This document shows positions 12,379 to 28,210 of a DNA stretch of 64,000 nt, piece after piece. Every line of letters begins with the position of its first letter. Within the stretch, counting starts at the first letter, position 1. The notes beneath the pieces were generated by a model that saw only the letters and a list, made by a program, of their open reading frames with translations, searched no databases and had not been told where the DNA came from. Both the position numbers and the translations under genes were made by a program. The DNA is taken from positions 7,817,501 through 7,881,500 of the forward strand of contig JBAIZL010000008.1 of NCBI GenBank assembly GCA_036971475.1, written 5' to 3'. Source of the stretch: Prosapia bicincta. Taxonomy: Eukaryota > Arthropoda > Insecta > Hemiptera > Cercopidae.

Positions 12379-12711
12379 ATTTATGTCTTTTTTACGATTG
12401 TCTGCATCTGTGTAAAACCAGTAATCGATTACTCATTTTGTTAACTAGTTAGTAACTCGTTTCGTCAATCGATTGTGTGGTGTAATTAAGAAAATATATT
12501 ATTTATTACAAAAAAACAGTTTAAGTCGTAGGTTATTATTGTGATATTATTGAACTACTCACTATCAGCTTTTAAAGTTCGAGAAGTTTTGAAGTGCATA
12601 CATAATACGAATATGTATTGCCTGTTGCGGTAACTAGGGGTTGGAAAACTGTATTAACCTTAAATGTTCTAGGTAACTTCTTGAAGCTATTTAAAAAAAA
12701 CTTATATCAAA

Positions 12712-12793
12712 ATGATGAATCCAAATCCTTTACCAGCAGTTCCAACTGCAATTCAAAGCACGGCTGGAGCTATTCCAATTAAAAATGAAAAAG
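12712..12793 (+). CDS. MFAP1: MFAP1 exon 1 (start codon)
   Basis: ATG ATG start, 27 codons plus one base. It carries the conserved [10 protein letters not shown]-terminal motif and ends at AAAG|gtaagg. Confidence 0.9.
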
Positions 12794-15700
12794 GTAAGGT
12801 GAACTTTAATAAAGGACATAGTTTTCTTTTTGTTTAAACAATTAAACCTATACGTTTACAAAAATATTTGCTTCATAAAATAATAATTTGGTAATTATAC
12901 ACAATGTATGACGCCACCTGCAATGGATATCGCAGTAGGTGATTGTTTTTAAACAATTTTATACTTGAATCTAAGGTGGTGTCCAATGTGCACATTTACC
13001 GTTTCCTTATAAAGTATAACGGTAATTGTGTGTTTTAGCGGCCACCTACGATATTTTGGAAAATTGTTCAAAACCACCAAATAGTACGATATACACAAGA
13101 ATTTTTTTGTATTGACCGAGGAAAGTTACTTTTTTTCAATTTAAAGTAGGGTTAAAAATTCAGTACATAGACATAAGTTGTGAATAGGCGGTCACTGAAT
13201 CACTCCACGGCCGATGCACAACTTTGAGACACAACTTGAGCTACACACTGAGACGTCATGAATCATTTGTATCACGCCACGCCCATTTACAACTTATGCC
13301 TCCGCACTGAATTTTTTAAAAAGTAACGGTAACATTTAAGATCAGCGACTATCACTCCGATCGGTGCAATTTTTTCCTGATCAATTTGACCTTGCTGAAT
13401 ACGAATCTGAAGTTTTTTTTTTACTGCAAACACAATATACATGAAAAAAATAACCTGACCTCACCTGACTTTGGTGTTTACTAACACTTCGATCGGCGTA
13501 ATTTTTTTTACCTGATAGATTTGACCTTGCTTAACAGGAATCTGAAGTTATTTTTAACAGCAAAAACATAACTTCAGAAAACCAGGTCAGGTTAGGTTTT
13601 TTTTGTGTTTGCAGTAAAAAAACTTCAGATTCGTATTCAGCAAGGTCAAATTGATCAGGAAAAACAATTTCACCAATCGGAGCGGTAGTCGCTGATTTTA
13701 TTAATTACCAAAGTAACTTTCCTCAGTCGATAGAAAAAAAATTCTTGTGGATATCGTCGTATTTGGTGGTTTTGAACAATTTTCCAAAATATCGTAGATG
13801 GCCGCTATAATGTACAGTTACCAATGTAACACTATGTTATATTTCTTTAAAAATATTTGTGTTTTGCAATATACTAAGGTACTAACTTGATTAAAAAATT
13901 TACAATAAAAAAGAAACAACAAATTTCACAGAAGCTCAATGGATCAATACACACAAAATTGAGAAGATTGAAAAACTGAAAAAGACAGCTTTGGTTGTGC
14001 AAAACATTGGGTAGGTTTACAAGGTATATGATTGATGCAAGAGCTCATTATTCTTTATTCTTTAGTATTTTCTGCCAAAGGGGTACTTGGGTTCGTGGAA
14101 TATCCCTTGCAGGAATTGATAATTCAGTAATATGTGCTCCAAGCTCTCCTTCATGTTGTCGCCACAAAGTTGGCATTCGGGCGAATCCAAAAGGCCAAAA
14201 CAGAACAAATTTTTTTGAGTCACAATGTAACCTATACAATGTGCTCTAGCTGCAAAAGTAACAATCGGATGTGGTATATTTCTGTATATGTCATCCTTAG
14301 ATGGCTTTGGTTGTATTTGGTACAGGTTACGACCCATGTTCCAGACTTCCAAATATCTGTCCAGTTGCTTCTAAAATATCTTATTTTTGAGCTCTTGCAT
14401 TGCAATAAGGAGAATCTGTTTTGATCAGCTGAAAACATTGAACAGGCCTTCCTGGCAATTTTGTCTGCTATTTTGTTACCAATTACACCACAATGTGATG
14501 GCAACCACTGTAAAGTTATAGTTTTACCTTTTGAGTGAAGATATAGAAACTGTTTCCTGATTTCACCAATTCTGAAGAAGTATGCCCTCGTCTTGGATCT
14601 GGATAAAACTTTCAAGGCCGATTTAGAGTCACTGAAAATGCAAATATGATTGCTCTTCAGTGAGTAGCAGGTTACTAATGCTGCGTTAATTGCTAGCAGT
14701 TCAGCGTCCATGCTGGATTCAGCGTTTGCAGGTACATAATTCCGATTACCATTGCTTTGGTTAAAGTAGCCTGCACCTGACTTTTTATTATTTTTAACCA
14801 AAGACCCATCTGTAAAATTTTTTATATGGCTGCAGTACTCATCATTAATCATTTCTGCTATGATTGCTCTTAAAATTTCGGCATTATCGTTTTTAGTCAC
14901 TTTTTGAGGAAGTTCTAATACTATTTGGATGCCCGGATAGATCCTAGGTGATTCCTAATAAAACGGGGGTATTTGTTCTGGTTGGTTATGCGGAATCATT
15001 CTAGAGAGAATGTTCATTTGGTAGGTGAATGGAGTTTTAATGTTACATCTACGAGTATCAATGTTGTACAATGGGTGTTTGGTTGTCAGAGTATTGCTTT
15101 TTTAAAATTAATTACACATGTGCCTTCTAATAAAAAATTCAATGGGTTCCACTCTCAATTCGACTTCATTGCAGCTATTGAAGTTGTTTTTGTGCAGCCC
15201 AGGCAGAGGCGAATTGCCGCTGATTAAATAGCTTGAATTTTATTTATGTGTGTTTTTGCCACAGAACCATATACTTCACAGCAATACGTAGCCTTTGACG
15301 TAACGAACATAAGATGAAGAACTTCAGAGTTGTTGTGTCCGTTCCCCAGATACGGCTAGCTACCACTTTCAAGGCATTTAGTCTAGATGCACATCTTTGT
15401 ACAACATAATCCTCATGTGCTGACCAGCTTAATTTGGGATTTAACACAACCCGTAGCAGTTTTGGGTGTTTATTATGCTGAAGCACTGTGCCATTTAGTA
15501 TAAGGTATATATATTTTGCAAAGCTATTTCGCCTAGAAAAGAAGGCACATTCCCTCTTCTGACTAAAATTTTTAATGGCCACTTCTTGCACCATCTACCA
15601 ATGACATCGAGAGCCTTTTGGACAGACTGAGTTGTTTTTCCTTTATTAGAATTCGTAGCCCATATAGTTTTGTCATCTGCAAAAATGGCACAATGTACGT

Positions 15701-18700
15701 CCGAAGGTAGCTCACTAGCAATATCTTGTATTGCAATATTGAAAAGATTTTGGCACTTGCCGCCCTGTGGTATGCAATTTTCAATCCTATGTTTTGAGGA
15801 ACTTGATTCATTTATCACAACTTCAGTATGATGGTTTGCAAGAAACTTTACAATGAATTGAAGTAATTTACACGTCTACTGCCTATTTTCATACATTGTA
15901 AGATGACCGTGGCATGGGGTATTTTATCGCGACTACTGTGGACCTTTTAGATTCGAACCTCTCATAGAGTTTATTGGTGAAATGCATTAAAACATCAACT
16001 GTGCTGCGTTGGGGGCGAAAACCAAATTGATACTTGTTGAGCAAATTCCAATCTCCAAGTTGAACCTTTTGTTGACTATTCGTTCCAATAGCTTCCCCAA
16101 ATTAGATGTCAACAAAATATGCTTATATGACGATAACTTTCCTTCATCTTTTCCTGGCTTCAACAACGGAATGATTTTTGCTGTTCTCCAACTCAATACT
16201 ATTTCACCCATTCGTCATCTATTGTTAAACAGGACAAGAATCTGCAAAATCATCTCAGATGAGCAGTTGCTCAACATCTCATTTCGGATATTGTCTGGTC
16301 CTAGAGCTGAGCATTTCCGCTGATCAATACATTTCTCTACTTCATCCAATGCGATTGGGGAATTGTTAGGGTCTGAGATTCTGAAGATATCTGTCTTCTG
16401 TGTTTCCTTATCAGTAGTTCTTGTGCTATGGTGTTGCTTAAACATCTTATCAGAAGCACATATGTTGGTGTGGTGTCTATCTGTTGTTCAATACACCTTA
16501 ATGCGGTTTCCATGGCTTTCATTCCTTCACCTTGACTAATTTTCCCTTCTTGTAATGTCTCGGTCAAATCTTCATCCTTATTGTTGTCATTACAGCCTTC
16601 AGTAGTTTCTTGTATCATTTAAATAGTCATAACATATGTTATGGTTACTTACGATCGTCCTTACTCACCCATTGACTTACATCCGTATCATCAACATTTT
16701 CACAACCTTGAAGTTACTTGATAAGAAATGACTTTTCTTGTAGATCAATAACAGTCAACAGTTTTATTATAATTTAGAATTTTATTCAATGACTTACTTA
16801 TTGTTTATCCTTTTATCTCGTTTCATGATTCGGCTATCCAGTACACAACTTCCTTAACTGTATTTTTTTAGAAAGCCTACGATGCTTCCTTCCCCTTCAA
16901 AGAGAGATTGTAAAAGGTTATGTCTGTATTCTTTTCCATACATTCCAGAACATCCTGATCCATCAGCTGGGTTAGCCTCATAACATTTTCTGATAGAAAT
17001 AAACCATGGATATTAGACCACAGTTGATCTTCTTCGGGATGTGATGGTGCATTGTCTAATAGTAAAAAATTTTAATTTCCTTTTAAATAGTTAAAATAGT
17101 CTGATATAGAAATAAGCTCGAATGTAATGGAAACTCGAGATCGGGCTCTAAATTTCGAGACTCTACTGTATTTACACTTCAATGTAAAAACTTTAAATGT
17201 CTATATTATATGTGTCAGCGTTAATTGTTGAGACTATACATCTATATTAACTTTTATTTATTATTTTGTAGTTTTTAGTCTACAGTATTACAATGAAAGT
17301 CTTAAATCTAAACATTGTTAGTCTTTAATACTTAATAATATGATGGTATCATAACACTATACAGAGGCAACTCCCGTCAATGCGAAAAACTCCTCACCTA
17401 CACTAATAAAATACACCCTAAACTCCACTTCACTTTAGATATTGAAACCAACTGATCACGAAACTTCTTCGACCTAACCATAACAAAAAGCTACACACAA
17501 AAACACAGCTTCAACATTTACAGGAAACCTATAAGGGCAGACACACTTATCCACAACACCTCAAACCACCCTATCCAACACAAACACACTGCCTTCAGAT
17601 CCATGCTCCATAGACTGAAAGAAGTTCCAATGATCACAGAAAACATAAACAAAGAACTAGACACATTTAACTATTTAGCATACACAAAAGGATACAACAC
17701 CACAATCATAGACAAACTATGGTACAAAATACAAAGAAACACTAAAATTAACACTACAGACAGGGATAACAAATACATCACATTACCATACATAAACAAA
17801 ACAACAAATAAAATAGCCCGCAAATTTCATAAAACAAGATACAAAATAGCATACAAAACTAATATTAAGTTACAATACAGAATACAACACAAAACCAACA
17901 ACAAAGATAAACTACTAGCACCAGCCGTATACAAACTAAATTGCGACAAATGTAACAAATTCTACATTGGACAAACAGATCGCAGCTTTAAACAAAGAGT
18001 CGAGGAACACAAACAGAACACCAACTCAATATTTTATAATAACTTAAAAGAAACAGGACACAAATACACAGACATTTACCATAACCTAGAAATCCTACAC
18101 ATCAACAAAAAAGGACCACCTCTCAACACACTAGAACAATATGAAATTTACAAACACAAGATAGAAACATATTAAACGAACAAATCACACATACTCTTGA
18201 TACTATCGAAAACCTGCCTTTAAAATCGCCACCACTTGACCCTACATTTCCTAGCAGTCAAGGCACTGATGAAGATCGCCACATAGCGATCGATAACGTT
18301 CTGTTCGTTAACAAATTTACAAAATTTAAAGTTCAAGTGATTACTTAATAATAATTTATTAAGCATAAAGGTTGTTTACAGTATTATATTACTGCCTTAC
18401 TTATAGTACAGTACATTTTATTTAGCGTTTTTCCTACTATCTAAACTAACACAAAAGCGCACAGCACACTACTATTGAATCCACCTTCGCAAATCACCTC
18501 ATAGACACTAAACACTCATGCGAAAGTATGGAAAATAACATGAGCATCTTCCACACATGCAACAAAGGCCATAAATTAAACACACTAGAATAATATGAAA
18601 TATATAGACATAGCAACACACATAAAAATGACATCCTAAATGAACAAACACGGTACAGATCATACATACTCTTTGATCACATCACTTCTAACTTTCAAAA

Positions 18701-21700
18701 AATGGTACCGAAGAAGCACAACTGCATCATTTCTAGTGGCAAAAATACGAGGCTGAAGAAGTCATAAGATGAAAATATTTCCTCCAAGTGTGTTAACAAT
18801 TTAACAACTTTAGTTAACAAAAAGTCTGGTCGCAAGTAATAGCAAAAGTGTAATAAGTAATTAACAACCAGCTCGCCATAAACAGCAACAAGATTTCGAT
18901 ATCTACAAGTATCGATATGTTTACATGTATCGATATATATTTACAAAGTATCATTATTTTTACAAGTATCGAAATTTTTACAAGTATCGATATATTTACA
19001 AGTATCCCCTTTTTATGTAGACTATTTCTAGATTGTGGCTGATGTTCATGTATCCCGAGCCTTGTTCCTATTACATTAAGTGTATTTTCAAACTTCTAGA
19101 TTCATATAGGACGCAAAATTACAGTTATATTACAATGTAAAATAAAAAATTCTAAAACAACAGAAAATTATAACATTGTTTCATGTTTCTAAATTTAAAT
19201 AGAAATCACATACAACTTTAAACACATTTGAAATTCTTTTTTTAGGATGATTCCACCCAGCCTACCAATACATCCTGGTGAACAACATAGATATTAATGA
19301 TGATTGATAGGTACATTAAAAAACTTTCAGTTTCATAACAGAATTACATAACATTTGTCCAGGAAACGTTGAGGGAGATTATTACTCTGTGTCATAAATA
19401 TTTACCAAAAGTTGTATCCATAGTATTTATTTTTCAGAAAGTATTGTGAACTCAGTTTGTAATTTTTAATTTTTGTAGACATACTCCTTTATTACTGACA
19501 TGTTCAGATGTCTACATTATCAAATCACTTATAAATTATCTTGTAATTTTATTTCATAAAAATTAAAACTTTTTTTATTTAAAAAATAACTTTCTAATTT
19601 TATCTGTTTTTATTTTATTAAGGTGAATTATCGATGCAAAAAGTAAAAGTGCACCGTTATGTGTCTGGAAAGAGGCCAGAATATGCGCCACAAACAAGTA
19701 GTGAAGAAGAATCAGAAGAAGAAGATTTTATAGAAAAACGAGGAGTAACCGCAGGGGGAGTTATTTCTGCTTCAGGAATCAGAGATAGTAGTGGAGATGA
19801 GGAAGATTTTGTTGATGACCCTCGATTACGAAGACTTAAGGGGCGTAGAATTGAAGAAACAAGGGAAGAAAGCGATGATGAGGATAGAATTGAAAGACAC
19901 AGGTAGGTATTTTTTCATTATATTGTCAAAATACAGAGATGTGTACTAGGATTAGACGTAATCCTTGTTGATGTCTTGAAGAGGTCTTTACTCTTTACAC
20001 CTCCTTTTAGAAAAAACTTTAATGAAAGAAAGAAAATAAGGACCCTCTGCAACTGAGAATAATAGAAAATAAAGACATTGTATGGTCCAAGGACATTTTA
20101 TGAAATATACATCTCGGGTCAAGAGACATAGGCATCTCTCCGCTAACTAGTCTTATTAATTAATATTTTCTGCATTTACTACTTACACATCTACAATCAA
20201 ATATTGTTTTATTAGCCTCTTATATTACCTTATATTGGAAATATTTTGTAGGAGGAATACATGGTAATTCCTTTTGACGGTTCAAGTGTTTTATGATAAT
20301 TTCATAGCACACTTCACTTGACACTTGAGGAAACTCATGAGGCAACAACAAAATTTTAAACCATCTTTCTTTCACCTTTCCAAGACCTATGAAACTTTCA
20401 ACACCTATTTTTCAGTAAAGACTGAAGGTGGCTCATTTTTTTCCTGTTCATGCGCACATGTTTCGCAAACATAAAATTGCATTAGCATTCATCACTTTGT
20501 TTTTGTATTTACTCTACAAATCTAACAATGGATTTCAGTTGTCTTTATACCTTTAGTACTTCAAAAAAAATCACACAACTTATTTTACAGTTGCACGGTT
20601 TTCAATTAACAGAGCCTTTTAAATATTTATGAACAAATATAAATGAGATCATGTCTTTTTTTTGTAATGGTGACTTTCTGGGGTGTAGGTTCACAATCTT
20701 GAACAGTATTAACTTAAAACACATGCATCCTACTTACAAACACTTCTATTGGCTGATTATTTTTTACCACGTCATAGTGTGGAGAAAAATGTGTCTAGAC
20801 ATTCCCTACATTTTCAATAATTAAAAACCCTTGCATTGAAAAAAAGGAAACCGTTAATTAACTTATTCCTTAAAATATGTTTTAAAATACATCTTTGGAC
20901 TAATTATAGCATATAATTAAAGAGAGGTTGGTGGCTTGGATACAGAGCCCTAACACAAAACAGTTCTAGCACATAATATTGGTGCTACTGCCAGAATAAA
21001 TTTTTAGAGAGATTTAGTAGCTTAAGGATATGAAATTTACACTTTTGTTCTATAAATTATTGTTATAGTGTTTGGTTAATTCTTATCTCGATTATTAATA
21101 ATCAGCTTATGATTTATTTCTTTATTGAGGTTTAAAGTGATTAAATAAACTAAGTTCATTTTTTCAGAATTAATTGCTAATTTATAATATAAAGGTAATA
21201 ATAATATAATATTATTATAAAATATTTTCTATAAATTTGTACAGTAACAAATTGTTACAGCCGAAATGCACAATAAAACTTTCTTTACCTGAATTTTTAT
21301 TTTGAAAATAATTTAAGTATTTGTAACCTACTTCATGCTGAACTTTATTTGCAGACATATACACGAGCCAGAAATTTTAGATGAAGATGTTTCTGACGAT
21401 GATTTAGAAAGAAGACGAATAGAAAGCAGTGAGGAAGAAGAAGAGGAAGATGACTTGAGCGACGAAGAAATTGAAAGAAGAAGATTACTTCTGAGACAGC
21501 GGGTTTTGGAACGAAAGGAAGAACAGGTAAATTGTGGATTTCAATTTTATAATTTATATGCAAGTTTTTTTTACTTAATGTGCCAAAAGTTCAAACATTT
21601 CATTTGCTTATTTTAATGATTAATTGAGACACTCTTAGATCAATGACCGTTATAATAAATTTGAGGGACACACAATATTATTACAACCAAACTATCCTTA

Positions 21701-24038
21701 GATATTTTATTGGTTAGTATAAACACTCCTTGGCAATCAGGAAACATTCTATGAATAACTTAATTTCTTGGAACTTTATAAAGCAATTTCTTCGCAGTCT
21801 CTATGTTTATCCCTAGATCGTAAGAAAATTATTTCAAATGAAGAAGTAGATGTTTCAGTCTTATTGCAATGGATTTTAATTTATATAATAAATAAATTTT
21901 AGTGGGTACACCCACGAAGGAAACAAATATGACTATACCTGTAGAACCTAGAAATCTGTGATAAGAGTCATAATAAAAAGAAAAGTACAAGAGCCTTAAA
22001 ATTATTTAAGGTTGACGATCTAATCGTTAAGTATTATAATATATTTAAAAATTTTGTTTAAGGAAACTGAAGTTTTGGATAAAGAAGATGAAGGTCATTC
22101 ACCAGAAGAAAGTGCTGAAGAATCCTCAGAATATGAAGAATACACTGGTAGGTAGAAATTTTCACACTCTCTAATTATAAATTTACATGTGGATGTTTAA
22201 ATTCAGTCATAATTATTACTCTTCAACATTGTTAAACTGTGATACTTGATAACAGTTTTGGCAAAAATGTTTATACAAGTCAGAAAATACTGAAATGTTC
22301 TTGTTGAAACTTGAAGCAGATTCAGTTTGCAATGGGGTACATTTCTCAAAATGCTCTTCTTCTGGAGGGCTATTTGAGGTAAATTTAAAGTGTATGAAAT
22401 ATAAAGGTTTACAAAGAATAATATTACAAAAAATCCTAATGTACAGAGTTTTCAAGAACAATAATTAGCACTGCTCCATGAGTAATGTGTGTTGCCTGTC
22501 ATATAAATAGACGAATTGAAACCATAGTAAAAAGACTTTATTTTACAAAATTTTGGCTACATCAGCTTTGCCCCCCATCAAAATATACTCTTTTACAAAG
22601 CATTTCCCATATTTTTTTTCATTGCTCGAACTACTACTAGAAATCCTTGGAAATTGGGATTTTTATTTTCTTATTCTTTCTTGTTACAACATCTTGTATT
22701 TCTACATCTTCCCATTGCTTACCCCTCATTAAAATTTTGTATTTTGAGAATAAAAAGTCACTAGCAGCGAGATCTCTTAAATAAGAAGCATGATCAAGGA
22801 TAGTGATAAAATATTTTACCAGAAACTCATAAAAACAATCAAAAGCTGTTTATGGTGATGGGTTTTCATCTATCGCCTAAAGTAAAATTCTTTCAGAAAA
22901 TCTCTCAAGCGCTTAACTGTATTGTAGAAGACTGCATTTATTGTTTGCTATTGAGGAAGAAATTAGTGGTAAATTCCTATAGAATAAAATACCTGGGGCA
23001 AGACTTTGATTTTCAGTCTGATTTTTCTCGATTTTGATTAAAAGTTTATTTTTTTCTTTCCACATTTTGCTTTGTGATTTTAGTTCCTGGACATACTTGT
23101 AAAACCATGATTCATCCTTAGTGATCACCCTATTTCAGAATCCACCATCATTTTCAATTGAATATTTTGTCATACACACATTCAGCCATTCTCAATTTTT
23201 GAGATCTTTTTCTGAACATCACAAAAAATTTGGTTTTTGTTCAATATTTTACATAAGAGAGGTTGAGAAACGCCAAGTTGAGAGGCAGCGTTTCTTTGAC
23301 TCATTTTTGGTAATTTACTGTACCTATCTAGAATATCAAGTTTTTGTTTAAGACTTAAATCGCGTCGTTTCTTTTGAGATTCGGACATCTTGCTATACTG
23401 TCCTTTGAAACTTCAAGTGACACTAAACTCTACAAAACAAACGAAAAAGATCTTTAAAAATTAAGTAATGTAAAATCACACTGAAACACTATAATAAACG
23501 TTCATAAAAATTCACTGTTAAAAAATACAGTAGGACTGTACTGTAAATGGTTCAGTAGTAACATCAACTAATGTTAACAAGCAACTAAAGTCTACTCAGC
23601 GAGGCTAGGGTGTTTGCGTAAACAAAGAATAAGGGAGACATTCTGAGAACTGTGCTAAGTGCTGAAACCGTTATAAAGTATTTCTGCCATTCTAAAAATA
23701 AACATTCTATGAATTTGGCATCATTGTGTGTTGAATGTGCTGTTTACACTACTTTGTAGACATTTTTACTTGGTCTATGCTAGTATACGTTGACGCATAT
23801 GATTTTGAATGGCAAATTAAATGATAATAATAAGCGAACAGATGATTACAATAAGCGGCCTAATTACAATGTATTAATATACGTCCGTGTTTGTTTTTCA
23901 ATGAAACGATAACAATAACGGAATGATAACATTAACCGTGATCACAATAACCGACTGTATATATAAAGAACTAAGTCAAAATACAAATACAAGAATTATA
24001 ATTGAATTACAATTCAAGATACACGGAAATACATATTG

Positions 24039-24102
<64 letters not shown>

Positions 24103-27100
24103 GTATATACAATTTTTATAGAAAACGTTTTTCTTATATAGAATTTTTTTTCCTATAGACTCTGAAGAAGAAACTGGTCCAAGGTTAAAACCTGTGTTTG
24201 TAAGAAAGAAAGATCGAGTAACTGTTATGGAAAAGGAAAAAGAGGTTTTGAAACAAAAATTGGCTGAAGTTGATGCAAAAAAAGCAGCAGAAGAAAGGAG
24301 GAGATATACGCTCAAGGTAAAATCTATAACTAAAATGTTAAGTTTATATAAAGTGTATTTCAAATTGTCAAAGTACTTTTTATTTCACTTATAAAACAAT
24401 GTTAAACCTAGCATATAACTAATTCTTCATTTTAGTATTATCTACAATATTTGATAACATTTAACCAAGTCAGTTTAATCCTTTGTGGACCAACCAAATT
24501 TTGATTATGCCCTAATATTTGCATATGAATTCTTAGTTGGTACCAAAAATGCACAGTTTGGTATTTCGCGTATTTGTAGACATTCAGGGGAAAAATCATA
24601 ACTTTACTTTTGTAAGAGATATTCTTGTGTTTTTTGAGTCCAACATCTTTAAATATTTTTGATATTTTACGTTATCCATTGTATCTTATTACGTTATCTT
24701 TAAATATATATTTTCTTTTTCATAATTTTAAAAAAATATTTTGTTTTACTTAAAACTCATTTGTTAAATGTTAACATAATTTATTTTATGTGTGTTTAAC
24801 ATTTTTATTTTATTCTCTGGCGGCACTGACATTAACTGCTGATAGTGTGTTAATGTTATACTGTAATAATTTTGTACTTATTTTTGTCATTTCAACATTA
24901 TTTTGGGTTACGGGAATCAATACAGATGGTTTATTATGAAGTAAACATTATAATAAAATTGTGTTTTATAATCTACTTGAATAATAATAAAAAATTTTCC
25001 ATCCAGGAATTGTCCGGATGAAAATTATTTACATAATTTTTGCCAGTCCTTTTCGCATATGTTCTTGGTGTTCGAAAATCACCACATAGTTGGTCCTCAA
25101 AGGGTTAAACACAAACTGTTTAGAGCATTAATGAACAGGAGATCTCTTTTCCTCCAAAGGTGCATTAAAAATATAATTTAAAAATAAACTAAAAATGTAA
25201 CAATTATTTTAATATTTATTTATATATTTTTCATCATATGTTTAAAAAACAATTGTAGAGTTTTATAGCAAAAATCTAGTCTTTATTAGTAAATAAGGTT
25301 TGATGTAAAGAGCTAAATTAATAGATCTGCACAGAATAGTCTATGTTAAAATCAAATGTAATATAAAAAATCAAAGACTAAATATTAGTTGCTTTTTTCT
25401 TAACCAGTCAAATTAAAAAAAAAAATTAACTATTTATACTCAAAATACTAGGCAATTGCTCAAACCAAAAGAAACCCTGTGCCAAAATATAATAAAATCA
25501 TTTTGTGCAGCATTTTGAACTATTATATAAATAGATCTTTATCTGGTAGTCATAAATATTCAATTAGTTATGCAAAAAACCCTAAAACCAAATTTAACTT
25601 ATGGTGCCATTAATCGGATTTAGATAAATGTACAGTAATTATTTAAATATATACAAATTTAACAATAAATGCTTTAACAAATTTCATAAATGCTTATACT
25701 ATTTACTTTTGTTTTTTATTCTGCCATTAAAATCTCTGATAATATTTTTACACACAGCATTGAAGTTATTTATACTTTAAATTACTTAAGTTTAAAAAAA
25801 TTTCAGTTAATTGAAGATGAAATTCGTAAAGAAGCGCAGAAAACAAAAGGAAATAATGAAGAGCCTAATTTGAATGACATTAACACTGATGATGAGAATG
25901 ACGAAGTTGAATATGAGGCCTGGAAATTGCGTGAATTGAAACGAATTAAACGTGATCGAGAAGAGAGAGAACAGTAAGTTTTACTAACCAAATAATATTC
26001 TAACAACCTGTAACTGTGAACATGCATGACTCTAAACAAAAGTTCATTTCCCTTCATGTTAAATTGTTTTAAACAATGTAGTAAATTCAGAAATATCTTG
26101 TAATATATCTTTTAAATATTCTTGGATTGTCAACCATTATAAATAGGTGTTGACTTTATTTAATAGAGTTATACAAGTATTAAACTTTCTTTAATATAGA
26201 TACATGTTTTCAAGTATATTAGAAAACAATTAGGTACAGTAAAAAGCAGGTTGAGTATTATGCATAAAATCTCAACATACAACTATTGTTTTTAGATTTC
26301 CTATAAAATTAAAACAATAAATGTAACTAGTTATTGAATATGGCAAGAAACTGCTTACGATTAAGAATCAGTTAACTAAGCTTCAGATATTTGTTTTGTA
26401 GAAATATCAGACACATAAAACTACTAGAGACGTAACATTGTTCTTCTGTTTGCCTCTATACTTTCCTAGTAGTTATTTTCCTTATGGTATTTGTTACTGT
26501 ATATATATATATATATATATAGATTTTTTGGACTAGGAGACTGACAGACTTACCTTGGTAAGAGTCCACACTGTAATCTTGAAATAGAAACACATAAAAG
26601 CACTTAAACAAAGTTTAAGTGCTTTTATGTGTTTCTATTTCAAGACTACAGTGTAGACTCTTACCAAGGTAAGTCTGTCAGTCTCCTAGTCCAAAAAATC
26701 TAAATAATCTTTACCAACCAAAACTAACCTAAAAATATATATATATTCTTGATATTTTACGTTATCCATTGTTTTTCCGTGGCACTGACTTTATGATATG
26801 CAAAACAAAAACTAATACACAATAACGAAAAAGAAAACAAAATAAATAGTATCATAACACTAACAAAACACATATGTAACCAAAATTACTTCCAATTTAA
26901 CAATAAATACTATAAACAAACAACTGGACTCCCCATGGGATCACCCATATCATCAGTCATGTCATAAATATATCTACAACACTTTGAACAAATAATAATT
27001 AAACCTATACTAAACACACACAATATTTTACTATGGACAAGATACGTAGACGATATACTTGTAATACCAACCCACCATTCACAACGAACACATCATAATA

Positions 27101-28162
27101 CTAAATAAACTATATATATACAACAAAAACATACAATTCACTGTCGAAACAGAAACAAACAGAACAATCAACTATCTTGACATCACATTAAATATAAATA
27201 ACAATAAAATAGAAACTACAGTACACAGAAAACCTACTTTAAACAACACCACAATACACTACAAATCTAACCACCCCTGGACACACAAAATTAACACTTA
27301 CAGTAACATGATAAATAAAGCAATAAAATACACACAAGATAACAAACAAAAATTAAGTGAAGAATTAGATAACATTACAAAAATAGCAATAGAAAATGGA
27401 TACAACAAACACCTTATAAAAAACATATACAATAAATTTACAAAAAAACCTAACCTCAACACAACACTACAACCTGAACACAAAAATAATAAAAATTAAA
27501 AAATCTACCTAAAATATAAATACACCAATAACAAAATAGAAAAACTAACAAATATATACAACAAAGAATACTACACTCCAACATACAAACCAAACAACAA
27601 CAAATAATAAAATATCTTGATAACACAAACCACAAAACAAATACAGAAAAACATAACCTATCAGGAGTTTACAAAATTACATGTAACGACTGCATTTTAC
27701 ATAGGGAAACGGACCAGAACATTTAAAGTAAGATTTGAAGAACATTACAGAGCATTCAAAAATAAAAATACAAAAGTATCAAATGTTGCAGCACACCTAA
27801 TATCACATAAACATGAAATAACAAACTACGAAAATAACTTAACCATACTTGAAATAAATAATAACCCAATAGAATTAAACTCACTAGAAAAATACCACAT
27901 TTATAAAAACACACACAACAATTTAATGAACCTACAGACCACATATACAGAAAACATACTATATAAAAACATCATACACACAGATCAAGAGAAAATGCGT
28001 GTAACGTCAACAAATACCAACATCACGGACCAAACATCTACACCAGAAAAATATCAGTGATTCGACAATGGTCAAGTGACCGAAAGGTGCCTCGTCACAC
28101 AAGGTAAAATCATTGCACTTAATGGTGGATAAAATTACTTACAATAGTAATATATTAACTTC

Positions 28163-28210
<48 letters not shown>

